This document shows, piece by piece, positions 34,196 through 42,426 of a stretch of DNA of 46,091 nt (its first letter is position 1; each line of letters starts with the position of its first letter). The position numbers and the translations under genes were made by a program. This DNA is from Atopobiaceae bacterium (GTDB lineage: Bacteria > Actinomycetota > Coriobacteriia > Coriobacteriales > Atopobiaceae), in the NCBI GenBank assembly GCA_017545665.1, contig JAFWKQ010000094.1, forward strand, positions 1-46,091, in the 5' to 3' direction. The notes below the pieces were generated by a model. It saw only the letters and a list, made by a program, of their open reading frames with translations. It was not told the origin of the DNA and did not search any database.

Positions 34196-36409
34196 TTACA
34201 GGTGTAGCACGCGGTCGCGAATCTCCTCGGTACGGCCCTGGTTCCAGAACTGGGTGCCAATGTAGCCGCAGGTGCGTCGCGCCACGTTCATCTTTGACTG
34301 GTCGCGATTGCCGCAGTGCGGGCATTCCCACACCAGCTTGCCGTCGTCCTCAACGACGTCGATCTGCCCGTCAAAGCCGCACACCTGACAGTAGTCGCTC
34401 TTCGTGTTGAGCTCGGCGTACATGATGTGGTCGTAAATGAACTGCATGACGCTAATGACGGCCTCGAGGTTGTCCTGCATGTCGGGCACCTCGACGTAGG
34501 AGATGGCTCCGCCGGGCGAGAGGTGCTGGAACGTGCTCTCGAACTGGAGCTTGGTGAAGGCATCGATCTCTTCGGTAACGTGAACGTGATAGCTGTTGGT
34601 TATGTAGCCCTTGTCGGTGACGCCCGGTACGATTCCAAAGCGGCGTTGCAGGCACTTGGCGAACTTGTAGGTTACGGACTCGATGGGCGTGCCATAGATG
34701 GAGTAATCGATGTTTTCGGCTGCCTTCCACTCGGCGCAGCGATCGTTCATGTGCTGCATGATGGAGAGCGCGAACTCTGTGGCGTGCGGGTCGGTGTGGG
34801 AGTAGCCCGTCATGTACTTTACGCATTCGTACAAGCCCGCATAGCCCAGGCTGATGGTGGAGTAGCCCCCGTAGAGCAGAGGGTCGATTGCCTCGCCTTT
34901 GTTCAGGCGGGCGAGGGCGCCGTGCTGCCACAAAATAGGAGCGGCGTCGGAGAGGGTTCCCAACAGACGCTCGTGGCGCGCGCGCAGCGCACGGTGGCAC
35001 AGGTCTAGGCGCTCGTCGAATATCTGCCAGAACTTGTCCATATTCTGGCCAGAGGAAAGGGCCACGTCCGGAAGATTGATGGTTACGACGCCCTGGTTAA
35101 AGCGGCCATAGTATTTGGGCTTGCCTGGTTCGTAATTGCCGGCGCGCGCAACATTGCCATAGCCGTTGCCGGAACGGTCGGGCGTGAGGAACGAGCGGCA
35201 GCCCATGCAGGTGTAGCAGTCGCCGTCACCGTTGCCGTTGATCTTGAGCTTGAGCATCATCTTCTCGGAGATGTAGTCGGGCACCATGCGCTTGGCCGTG
35301 CATTTGGCGGCCATCTTCGTGAGGTAGAAGTAGGGGCTGCCCTCGCGAACGTTGTCCTCCTCCAGCACGTAGATGAGCTTGGGGAAGGCGGGGGTAATCC
35401 ATACGCCCTTCTCGTTCTTCACGCCTTGATGGCGCTGCTTGAGCATCTCCTCAATGATGAGGGCCAAATCCGCCTTCTCCTGAGCGTTGCGTGCCTCGTT
35501 AAGATACATGAGCACCGTGATGAAGGGCGCCTGTCCATTGGTGGTCATGAGCGTGACGACCTGGTACTGGATGGTTTGGACGCCGCGGGCAACCTCCTCG
35601 CGAAGGCGCTTTTCCACCATGGTGTTGATCTGCTCTATTGAGGCGTGGTAGCCGATGGCCTCCATCTCGGCGTATACCGAACGGCGGATCTTCTTGCGGC
35701 TCACGTCCACAAAGGGTGCAAGGTGCGTGAGGCTGATGGACTGGCCACCGTATTGGCAGCTTGCCACTTGCGCGATAATTTGGGTCGCGATGTTGCAGGC
35801 CGTGGAGAACGAGTGCGGACGCTCGATGAGCGTGCCCGAGATAACCGTGCCGTTTTGCAGCATGTCGTCGAGGTTCACGAGGTCGCAGTTATGCATATGC
35901 TGGGCAAAGTAGTCGGAATCGTGGAAGTGGATGAGCCCCGCGTCATGTGCCTCCACGACGTCGCGCGGCAAAAGCTCGCGCATGGTGAGGTCTTTGGATA
36001 CCTCGCCTGCCATGTAGTCGCGCTGTACCGAAACCACCGTGGGATTCTTGTTGGAGTTCTCCTGCTTCACCTCCTCGTTGTTGGACTCGATGAGCGAGAG
36101 GATCTTGTCGTCGGTGGTGTTCTTCTGACGACGCTGGTTCTGCAGATAGCGATAGATGATGTAGCGACGTGCGACCTCAAAGTGATCGAGAGCCATGAGC
36201 TGGTCTTCCACGAGGTCCTGGACCTCCTCCACCGTTACGGTGTGGCCGGCGCTTGCGCACTGGTCCTCCACGTTTAGCGCCGCAAACTGAATTTCACGCT
36301 CCGTGAGGCGATCCTCTTCGGGCGCTTCGCCATTGGCACCGGTAATGGCGTTGACGATCTTGCCCGTGTTGAAGGTGACCTCTGAGCCGTTTCGTTTGAT
36401 GATTTTCAT
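34196..36409 (-). CDS. nrdD: Anaerobic (class III) ribonucleoside-triphosphate reductase
   Basis: NrdD reduces NTPs to dNTPs with a glycyl radical and only works without oxygen. The 737-aa protein has an N-terminal ATP-cone (MKIIKRNGSEVTF, residues 1 to about 95), the barrel with catalytic cysteines, and a zinc site (CQVCG and CPHCG) near the end. The radical loop RRTCGYIGTQFWNQ has Gly715 as expected radical residue. ATG 36409 follows GAGGAG. Transcription probably starts within the 36410-36620 region with two NrdR-like boxes. With nrdG it makes a complete class III system. Confidence 0.97.
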   Translation of the reverse strand: MKIIKRNGSEVTFNTGKIVNAITGANGEAPEEDRLTEREIQFAALNVEDQCASAGHTVTVEEVQDLVEDQLMALDHFEVARRYIIYRYLQNQRRQKNTTDDKILSLIESNNEEVKQENSNKNPTVVSVQRDYMAGEVSKDLTMRELLPRDVVEAHDAGLIHFHDSDYFAQHMHNCDLVNLDDMLQNGTVISGTLIERPHSFSTACNIATQIIAQVASCQYGGQSISLTHLAPFVDVSRKKIRRSVYAEMEAIGYHASIEQINTMVEKRLREEVARGVQTIQYQVVTLMTTNGQAPFITVLMYLNEARNAQEKADLALIIEEMLKQRHQGVKNEKGVWITPAFPKLIYVLEEDNVREGSPYFYLTKMAAKCTAKRMVPDYISEKMMLKLKINGNGDGDCYTCMGCRSFLTPDRSGNGYGNVARAGNYEPGKPKYYGRFNQGVVTINLPDVALSSGQNMDKFWQIFDERLDLCHRALRARHERLLGTLSDAAPILWQHGALARLNKGEAIDPLLYGGYSTISLGYAGLYECVKYMTGYSHTDPHATEFALSIMQHMNDRCAEWKAAENIDYSIYGTPIESVTYKFAKCLQRRFGIVPGVTDKGYITNSYHVHVTEEIDAFTKLQFESTFQHLSPGGAISYVEVPDMQDNLEAVISVMQFIYDHIMYAELNTKSDYCQVCGFDGQIDVVEDDGKLVWECPHCGNRDQSKMNVARRTCGYIGTQFWNQGRTEEIRDRVLHL

Positions 36410-36557
36410 CTGTGCTCCTCGACCTCTTTACGTCCTCTGCTCGTCCTAGCAAACAAGGACACGTTTATGCCCTTGGCACCGTTTCGTTTGTGTGACATGT
36501 TGTGCGTTTTGAGTGTCGTGTAACTTCGTCCCTCGTTGTGTTGCAAAACCTACTATG

Positions 36558-36605
36558 CCACAACTGGTAGTGTCGAAATTAGATGAAAACCACAATATGC
36601 TGTTG
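36558..36605 (-). promoter_or_regulatory. Pair of NrdR-like boxes upstream of nrdD
   Basis: CCACAACTGGTAGTGT (36558-36573) and CCACAATATGCTGTTG (36590-36605) each match about 11 of 16 positions of the NrdR consensus ACACWATATATWGTGT. Their starts are 32 bp apart, about three helical turns, the spacing usual for tandem NrdR boxes. They lie about 150-195 bases before nrdD. NrdR represses ribonucleotide reductase genes when dATP is high. Confidence 0.65.
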
Positions 36606-36800
36606 AGATGTTCGTTGATACCCTGTAGATAACCACTATCTTCGCAGGTTGGGCGCGGGCGAAAAAAACCGCCTCACATCGAAACTTCAACCGAATATTT
36701 TTTTGTGGCATTATGGCCCTTCAAAAGTCCTCCGTCTACCGAAATGAGACTGGATTTTGGTCGTAGCTTGTTAATGTCCCGCGCGTGCCTGCGCCCGGCC

Positions 36801-36948
36801 CGCATGCGGCTCCGCGCTCGCTTTGCTCGCTCACTTCGTGAGTCGCCGCCCGCGGCACGGGCCCCGTCGGCCTTCTCGCGCCCAGCGCCCGCGCCCGCCC
36901 CGCATGCGGCTCCGCGCTCGCTTCGCTCGCTCACTTCGTGAGTCGCCG
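36801..36948. repeat. Two copies of a 48-bp GC-rich repeat exactly 100 bp apart
   Basis: Bases 36801-36848 and 36901-36948 (CGCATGCGGCTCCGCGCTCG onward) differ at one position. Each holds CTCACTTCGTGAG, a short hairpin. A partial inverted copy is at 1-23. The repeat lies in the 630-base gap between divergent nrdD and the DEAD-box gene. Besides this repeat and the NrdR-like boxes I see no further gene there. Confidence 0.8.
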
Positions 36949-37005
36949 TATGCGGGCCGGGCGCAGGTGCGGGGCGCAAACAGTAAGGTGGGGTGTGATG
37001 GGCAG

Positions 37006-37015
37006 ATGCTATGAT
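37006..37015 (+). promoter_or_regulatory. Candidate extended -10 promoter of the helicase gene
   Basis: TATGAT at 37010-37015 is preceded by TGC (37007-37009), an extended -10 pattern. No good -35 stands at 17 bp. It lies 25 bases ahead of the helicase ATG. Confidence 0.35.
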
Positions 37016-37039
37016 GAAACGGGGAGGGGAGTGGGATCT

Positions 37040-38242
37040 ATGTATGTACGGGAGGAAGCACGCAAGGGTGAAGGTACGTCCTTCAGGGAGTTGGGTCTTT
37101 CGCCTGAGGCTCTGGAGGCCGTGGAAAAGCTGGGCTACAACAGCCCGACGCCCGTGCAAGAAGCGGTGATTCCTGCCGTGCTGGATGGCCGCAACGTTAT
37201 GGCCGCCGCGCAGACGGGGACGGGAAAGACCGCAGCGTTTCTGCTGCCTGTGTTGGACCGACTCGGCTCGGAGGGCCGCAAGCGGGCTCCGCGCGGGCTG
37301 GTGGTAACCCCTACGCGCGAACTTGCGTTTCAGATTGCGCGGGTTGCCGAGGTCGTAGGTTCCTCAACGGGATACAGGTCGCTTGCCATCGTGGGTGGCG
37401 TTGGGATGGAGTCCCAGCGCAAGCAGCTCGAGCGAGGCTGCGACATTGTGGTGGCTACCCCAGGGCGCCTGATTGACCTCTTGGATCGGGGCTGCGTGGA
37501 GCTGAGCGCGGTGGAGGTGCTCGTGCTAGACGAGGCCGATCGCATGCTGGACATGGGATTCTTGCCGTCTGTGCAGACGATTGTCAAACAAGTGCCCCAC
37601 AGGCGTCAGACGCTGCTTTTCTCGGCGACGCTTGGGGACGAGGTCCTCAAGCCAATCGTGTCGCTGGCAAAGGATCCGGTGCGTGTGGAGGTAAGCCCGC
37701 AGGGGAGCGTCGCAGAGTCCATAGAGCAGTATGTGCTAGCGGTTGTACCGGAGGCGAAAAAGCGCGTGTTGGTTGAGGTGCTGCGCCGTGAAGGCTCTCG
37801 CCGAGTTTTGGTGTTCGTGCGCGGAAAGCATCGGGCAGAGCACCTGAGTCGCATCCTCTGCAAGAAGGGGTTCTCGTGCGGTGCCGTGCATGGCAACCGC
37901 ACGCAGGGGCAGCGATCGCGTGCTTTGGCACAGTTTGGGGCTGGCAAAACGGACGTGCTCGTGGCAACCGACGTCCTTGCGCGTGGCGTCGATGTGTCCG
38001 AGGTCGCCTATGTGGTGAACCTGGACGTCCCCCATGAGCCAGAGGCCTACGTTCATCGAATAGGAAGGACTGGTCGTGCCGGGGAACGTGGCTGGGCGCT
38101 TACGCTGTGTTCGAAAGAGGAATACGCGGACCTGCGCCGCATCGAGCGACTCACGGGAACCACCATCGCGCCGTATCCCCGCGCAGACGGCATTGACTGT
38201 GGCGAGCCGGAGCCTTTTCTAGACTCGAAGAGACGTCCGTGA
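37040..38242 (+). CDS. DEAD-box ATP-dependent RNA helicase
   Basis: A 400-aa RNA helicase core without long tails. Motifs: Q motif region (SFRELGLSPEALEAVEKLGY), Walker A AQTGTGKT (57-64), PTREL, DEAD at 164-167, SAT, and HRIGRTGRAG near 338. Such enzymes unwind structured RNA in ribosome assembly, mRNA decay or cold adaptation; the exact member (RhlE- or CshA-like) cannot be told. ATG 37040 is chosen, with GGGGAGGGGA upstream; GTG 37031 is an alternative. mntP follows 23 bases after its stop. Confidence 0.93.
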   Translation: MYVREEARKGEGTSFRELGLSPEALEAVEKLGYNSPTPVQEAVIPAVLDGRNVMAAAQTGTGKTAAFLLPVLDRLGSEGRKRAPRGLVVTPTRELAFQIARVAEVVGSSTGYRSLAIVGGVGMESQRKQLERGCDIVVATPGRLIDLLDRGCVELSAVEVLVLDEADRMLDMGFLPSVQTIVKQVPHRRQTLLFSATLGDEVLKPIVSLAKDPVRVEVSPQGSVAESIEQYVLAVVPEAKKRVLVEVLRREGSRRVLVFVRGKHRAEHLSRILCKKGFSCGAVHGNRTQGQRSRALAQFGAGKTDVLVATDVLARGVDVSEVAYVVNLDVPHEPEAYVHRIGRTGRAGERGWALTLCSKEEYADLRRIERLTGTTIAPYPRADGIDCGEPEPFLDSKRRP

Positions 38243-38265
38243 GGGCGTAGGAAGGAACGCGAGAG

Positions 38266-38841
38266 ATGGGTATTGCAGAGCTTTTGCTTGTTGCCGTAGG
38301 TCTTTCCATGGACGCCTTTGCCGTGTCGGTGTGCAAGGGCTTGGGGATGCGCCGCCTTAACGTGCGCGTGGCCTTGGTGCTCGCTGGCCTGTTTGGGCTG
38401 TTCCAAGGTGGCATGCCTGTGGTGGGATGGCTCTTGGGCTCGCGCTTTTTGTGGCTCATAGAGCCCGTAGACCACTGGATTGCCTTTGGCCTGTTGGCGT
38501 TTATCGGAACGAAGATGATCGTTGATGCGGTGCGGGGCGAGGAGGAGGATGCGGGCGCGACGGACCATGTGGCGTGGGGTGAGTTCCTCATGCTTGCCGT
38601 TGCCACCTCCATAGACGCGCTTGCCGTGGGCATCTCGTTTGCGGCACTGCATGTGGAGATAGTGCCGTCGTGCATCACCATTGCGATTACCACATTTGTG
38701 CTGTCGCTCATTGGTGTGGGCGTGGGCCATGCCTTTGGCTCGCGCTTCGAGCGCCCCGCACAGATCCTGGGCGGCATCGTTCTTATTCTCATTGGGGTAA
38801 AGGTGCTGCTTGAACACCTGGGACTGGCGTTTTGGGCGTGA
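38266..38841 (+). CDS. mntP: Manganese efflux pump MntP
   Basis: A 191-aa protein with six membrane helices and the two related motifs of MntP, GLSMDAFAVS near residue 12 and ATSIDALAVGIS in the second half. It exports Mn2+. ATG 38266 follows AAGGAACG. The stop overlaps the GTG start of the next gene (GTGA). In other bacteria mntP is often preceded by a Mn riboswitch; I see none here, and it is probably co-transcribed with the helicase. Confidence 0.93.
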   Translation: MGIAELLLVAVGLSMDAFAVSVCKGLGMRRLNVRVALVLAGLFGLFQGGMPVVGWLLGSRFLWLIEPVDHWIAFGLLAFIGTKMIVDAVRGEEEDAGATDHVAWGEFLMLAVATSIDALAVGISFAALHVEIVPSCITIAITTFVLSLIGVGVGHAFGSRFERPAQILGGIVLILIGVKVLLEHLGLAFWA

Positions 38842-39571
38842 GCGAGCATGTTGACTTGATTGCGTGGGACAAGGGCGGCGTCGTGAGGTCCGTAACGAAG
38901 TCGTGCATCGGTGGCCTCATGAAGGATTTGGCACGCACCATATCCGCGTTCTCCAATGGGTCGGGCGGCACGCTCGTCCTTGGTGTGGGCGAGCGTAAAG
39001 GATTTGCGCCCGCAGCCGGATTCGATGTCGGCAAGATCCAGGATGCGCTTTCCTCGATGTGCATGGAGAAGCTCGAGCCGATTGTGCGCCCAATTATGGA
39101 CGTGTACGTAATCGATGGCGCACCCGTGCTCGTAGCGGAGATACCGGAGCTGCGTCCCAAGGACAAGCCATGCTACGTTCGCGCGTCGAGCCGCTACGGA
39201 GGGTCCTACATTCGCACGGGCGACGGCGACAGGAGGCTCACAACATACGAGGTGGACCGTTTGATGGAGGAGCATCGCCAGCCGCGCCACGACGAGCGCT
39301 TGGTGGGCGAGGCCACTATGGACGATCTCGACCAGTCTTTGCTGCAGCGTCTTCTCGCCGCGAACGGAAAGTCCATGCCCGGGGGTTTGCAAACATGGAC
39401 GATGCGACGATGGTCAAGAAGCTCCACATCGCGCGTCAGGATGGGGCGGGCGTGCTCCGTCCCGCGCTGGCGGGGCTGCTGGCCTTGGGGACGTATCCCC
39501 AGGAGTTCTTCCCTCGCCTGAACGTCACCTTTACCTGCTATCCGGGACTTACATTGGTGCGCTTCACGTAG
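38838..39571 (+). pseudogene. AlbA_2-type DNA-binding/ATP-binding protein, frameshifted and truncated
   Basis: The frame opens at GTG 38838, overlapping the mntP stop. It gives an AlbA_2-like (schlafen AlbA-type) domain: VRSVTKSCIGGLMKDLARTI, AFSNGSGGTLVLGV, YVRASSRYGGSYIRTG. After about 182 codons, in the G run at 39381-39385, sense continues in another frame (FANMDDATMVKKL, then TYPQEFFPRLNVTFTCYPG), as if one G were missing. The second frame stops at 39571, well short of the usual 380-480 aa; the C-terminal region is gone. Sequence error could explain the shift but not the truncation. Confidence 0.8.
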
Positions 39572-39629
39572 AGAAGTAGCTCAAAATGCCCTTGAGATAG
39601 GCACATTGTATTACATAGTTTATATGCTA

Positions 39630-39663
39630 AAGACGCCAGAATCTGTTTGATTCAGGCGTCTTT
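39630..39663 (+). terminator. Hairpin at the left edge of the restriction island
   Basis: AAGACGCC (39630-39637) pairs with GGCGTCTT (39655-39662), with inner GAATC/GATTC and a short loop, then a T. It lies 58 bases past the pseudogene stop. Bases 39664-39879 show no gene that I can support. Confidence 0.75.
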
Positions 39664-39879
39664 GCAGTCGAAGAGAATAAGGCGATTCGACGGGATTGCG
39701 GTGTGAGTCCAGGTCCCTTTTTGATCCGAGTTCTCCACTGGAGGCCCCATTAGCTAAATATGACCGACACTTACACTGGTGTGGGCTGCTAGTACGGGCG
39801 GGATAGGGATGATGCTTGCCGTTCCGTCACGCGCCCCACGTAAAAGAGCCGCTCAGAGGAATGGATTGCTGCTATTTAG

Positions 39880-39962
39880 ATTTCGGTTATGAATTACCGA
39901 AATTTAGCTTGACTTCTCAGAGCCAGACTGTATTCTAAAAATATCAGTAAGTTGTTACCGAA
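39880..39962 (+). promoter_or_regulatory. Promoter with palindromic operator before the methylase-TRD gene
   Basis: ATTTCGGT (39880-39887) and ACCGAAAT (39896-39903) form an 8-bp inverted repeat with an 8-bp spacer. It is followed by a good promoter, TTGACT (39909-39914), 16-bp spacer, TATTCT (39931-39936). A further half-site TTACCGAA lies at 39955-39962, just before the gene. The layout (operator, promoter, half-site) suggests control by a dimeric repressor not encoded in the window. Confidence 0.7.
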
Positions 39963-39971
39963 TGGAGAGAC

Positions 39972-41834
39972 ATGCTATACGAGGAACTGAAGGAGAGGCC
40001 GTACGACGAAGCCGGAAGGGATGCGGCAGACGCGCTGCGAGTCCGAGGCGCCGTCGTTGTGGAGGCGCTCTACGGCACTCTCGCGCTGGAGATGCTGCGC
40101 GCGGAGCTCGGCGTCGTCGGCGGACTGGACGAGACGCTCGCCGTGGTTGGGGAGTCGGGCCTGTTCGAGACGTTCGTCCTAGATTATCTGTCTGACTCGC
40201 TTGGCAAGTCAAAGCTCCCTGCGGGAGAGCGGCTCGCGGACGTGAACCCAGAAGACGCGCGGGCGTTCGTAGCGCACGCCGACGCCGGCAACTTCGCCAT
40301 CATGCGGGAGTCCGTTACCCCCTCCCCGATAGTGGTCGTCGCGACCGAGGTCCTCGAGATCGCGGACGGCGAGGAGGTCGCCGACTATGGCTGCGGGCAG
40401 GGGTTCTTCCTCGCCTACGCCGCGTCGCGCCATCCCGGGGCGACCTACGTGGGATACGAGGTCAATCCTTCGGTCGCGGCGGTGGCGGCCCTCAGGATGC
40501 ATGCCCTGAGACTGGATGACACCGTTTCCGTAAAGGTGACTGACCTGTTCGACTTCGCCGACTCGGGAGTGGAGTACAACAAGGTGTTCTCTCACTACCC
40601 GATCGGCATGCGTTTCCCGAGGATCCAGAGCGACAGCATCTGGCTCCGAGAGGTCGCGTCGGGTGGCGTCGGCTACGGCAGGCCCGTGGTCTTCGATTGG
40701 GTGTTCAACCAGCTCATCATTGATACCCTGCGAGATGGCGGCATGGGTGTCGTCCTCATGTCCGACGGAGCGCTTGTGAACGTGAGCGATGAGAAAGTGC
40801 GTGCCGGGTTCGTCGAGAGCGGATGGATTCGGAACGTCATCAAGCTGCCCAGGAACATGCTGCCCGACACGAGCGCGGGCTGCAACCTCGTCGTGCTCGC
40901 GAGTGGATGCGGCGGCGTGAACTTCCTCGACGTCACAAAGCTGGCAGTGGAGGGAAGGCGAAAGAACACGCTGTCCGAGAAGGCGGTCGAGGTCATCGCC
41001 ACGCACGTAAAGGACGAGGCGTATGACGAGGAGTGGGAGCGCAAGCAGCATCCCGAGCTCTTTGACGAGGAGAAGGGCCTTAGGCCTGCGACGGTGTCGT
41101 GGAGCTTGTTGATCGTGGGCGGTGACGAGGAGTTCTACAGGCTCAACCGGGATGTGGACAGCACGACCGCCTCCGCAGGCGCCATCGCGTCGGCGCGATA
41201 CAAGCTCGACGCCCGCTACTACGACAACACGATTGCATACGACGGTTACGACATGGCGTACGACCCCGATGAGCTGGGCGAACACGTCGTATCTATCAAC
41301 CGCGGCGTGACTCTCAAGGCAAGCGAGCTGGACGAGGCAATGGTCTCCTACGACACTGGCGTGCGTTACCTCGCGCCCACCGGCATCGAGGACGGGCTCG
41401 TGCGTGACGACCTGCCCTTCCTCTCGGAGCTCACTCCCAAGCTTCAGAAACATGCGCTCAGAAGCGGCGATCTCCTCATCAGCAGGATTGGCCAGCCCTA
41501 TCGCATAGCCGTTGCGGACGTACCCGAGGGCACAACCATAGTTCCGAGCTCGAACATATTCGTGGTGAGGGTGGACCCGGAAGACATCGACCCTTACTAC
41601 CTCGCAGCGTATTTGCAGAGCTCACGGGGCATGTGGGAGCTGGGCAGGGCGTCGTCCGGTGGCGCGGTGCCGTCCATCTCGGCAAAGACTCTGAGGGAGG
41701 TCGAGATACCGTACCTCGAGCCATACGAGACCGAGGACGTGGTGTTGTCGTATCAGAACAAGCTCGAGGAGATACGACTTACCAAGGAGCGCCTCGAGAG
41801 AGCGCGCAAGGACCTGCTGGACCTGCTGGATTAG
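39972..41834 (+). CDS. HsdM-like methylase fused to an HsdS-type target-recognition domain, non-canonical motif IV
   Basis: A 620-aa protein. Residues about 100-330 are an N6-adenine methylase fold: SAM motif I as ADYGCGQGFF (Asp138) is intact. At the place of the catalytic (N/D)PP(Y/F) stands HYPI (208-211, in VFSHYPIGMRF). The C-terminal 220 residues look like one HsdS recognition domain: LLISRIGQPYRIA, PSSNIFVVR, SGGAVPSISAKTL, then a long helix. Canonical methylation activity is therefore doubtful. The gene has its own promoter, and ATG 39972 follows GGAGAG closely. It could be a recognition/effector protein or a variant methyltransferase. Confidence 0.8.
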   Translation: MLYEELKERPYDEAGRDAADALRVRGAVVVEALYGTLALEMLRAELGVVGGLDETLAVVGESGLFETFVLDYLSDSLGKSKLPAGERLADVNPEDARAFVAHADAGNFAIMRESVTPSPIVVVATEVLEIADGEEVADYGCGQGFFLAYAASRHPGATYVGYEVNPSVAAVAALRMHALRLDDTVSVKVTDLFDFADSGVEYNKVFSHYPIGMRFPRIQSDSIWLREVASGGVGYGRPVVFDWVFNQLIIDTLRDGGMGVVLMSDGALVNVSDEKVRAGFVESGWIRNVIKLPRNMLPDTSAGCNLVVLASGCGGVNFLDVTKLAVEGRRKNTLSEKAVEVIATHVKDEAYDEEWERKQHPELFDEEKGLRPATVSWSLLIVGGDEEFYRLNRDVDSTTASAGAIASARYKLDARYYDNTIAYDGYDMAYDPDELGEHVVSINRGVTLKASELDEAMVSYDTGVRYLAPTGIEDGLVRDDLPFLSELTPKLQKHALRSGDLLISRIGQPYRIAVADVPEGTTIVPSSNIFVVRVDPEDIDPYYLAAYLQSSRGMWELGRASSGGAVPSISAKTLREVEIPYLEPYETEDVVLSYQNKLEEIRLTKERLERARKDLLDLLD

Positions 41835-41847
41835 TGGAGGTATGAAC

Positions 41848-42345
41848 ATGCCCTACGGGACATATGACCCAATTGACCTCATCGCCCGCGTGGAGAGGCG
41901 CATCGGAGGTGACACGGTGACTGCGCTCGTCTCCATGCTCGGCAGGCTCGGCACACTCGACCTCGACGAAACGGATGCGCGGGGCACGCAGGCACGCAAG
42001 GTGCTCGTCATGGGAGCGAGCAGGGTGTCGGTGGACAAGCTGCGCAGCATCACGCGCAAGGCAGGCTTCGACCAGGACTGGTTTGAGTATCGCCTAGACT
42101 ACGAGAAGCTGGACAGGCGCTCAATTGGGTGCCTTCGCAACTCGAGCTACAGTGCGGTCATCGTTGGGCCCATGCACCACAGCGTTGAGGGAAGGGGCGA
42201 CGCATCGAGCGCGATCCAGCGCATGAAGAACCATCCGGAGTCCTACCCTCCCGTTATCGAGGCCCGTGACTCGAACGGGCTCAAAATAACCAACAACAGC
42301 TTCAAGGAGGCACTGAAGGAGCTAGACGAGCTGTTCGCCGCCTGA
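41848..42345 (+). CDS. 165-aa alpha/beta protein of unknown function
   Basis: I do not recognise this family. The N-terminal helical part (IDLIARVERRIGGDTVTALV) is followed by a Rossmann-like pattern: strand ARKVLVMGASRVS, helix, then YSAVIVGPMHHSVEG, a loop with adjacent His residues and Gly, and a final helix (FKEALKELDELF). ATG 41848 is preferred, 7 bases from TGGAGG; ATG 41842 is too close. It lies 13 bases after the methylase-TRD gene and 81 bases before hsdM, so it is probably the partner of the former. A nucleotide-binding or signalling role is possible but unproven. Confidence 0.7.
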   Translation: MPYGTYDPIDLIARVERRIGGDTVTALVSMLGRLGTLDLDETDARGTQARKVLVMGASRVSVDKLRSITRKAGFDQDWFEYRLDYEKLDRRSIGCLRNSSYSAVIVGPMHHSVEGRGDASSAIQRMKNHPESYPPVIEARDSNGLKITNNSFKEALKELDELFAA

Positions 42346-42426
42346 CGGCGGAAGGACGTGGGGATGGCGGAGGTAGCGATGCTACCCTCGACATGGAATA
42401 TCTAAGCATCAAGAGGAAGCGCTTAC

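Noticed and set aside
36674..37159. 161-aa minus-strand open frame across the GC-rich repeat
   Set aside because: Its composition (Arg/Ala/Ser-rich, repeating SERSER) comes from the repeat DNA. It overlaps the start of the helicase gene and has no recognisable domain.
39664..39879. Insertion sequence remnant or attachment site at the island edge
   Set aside because: No terminal inverted repeats, duplicated target or transposase/integrase fragment could be identified in this stretch.
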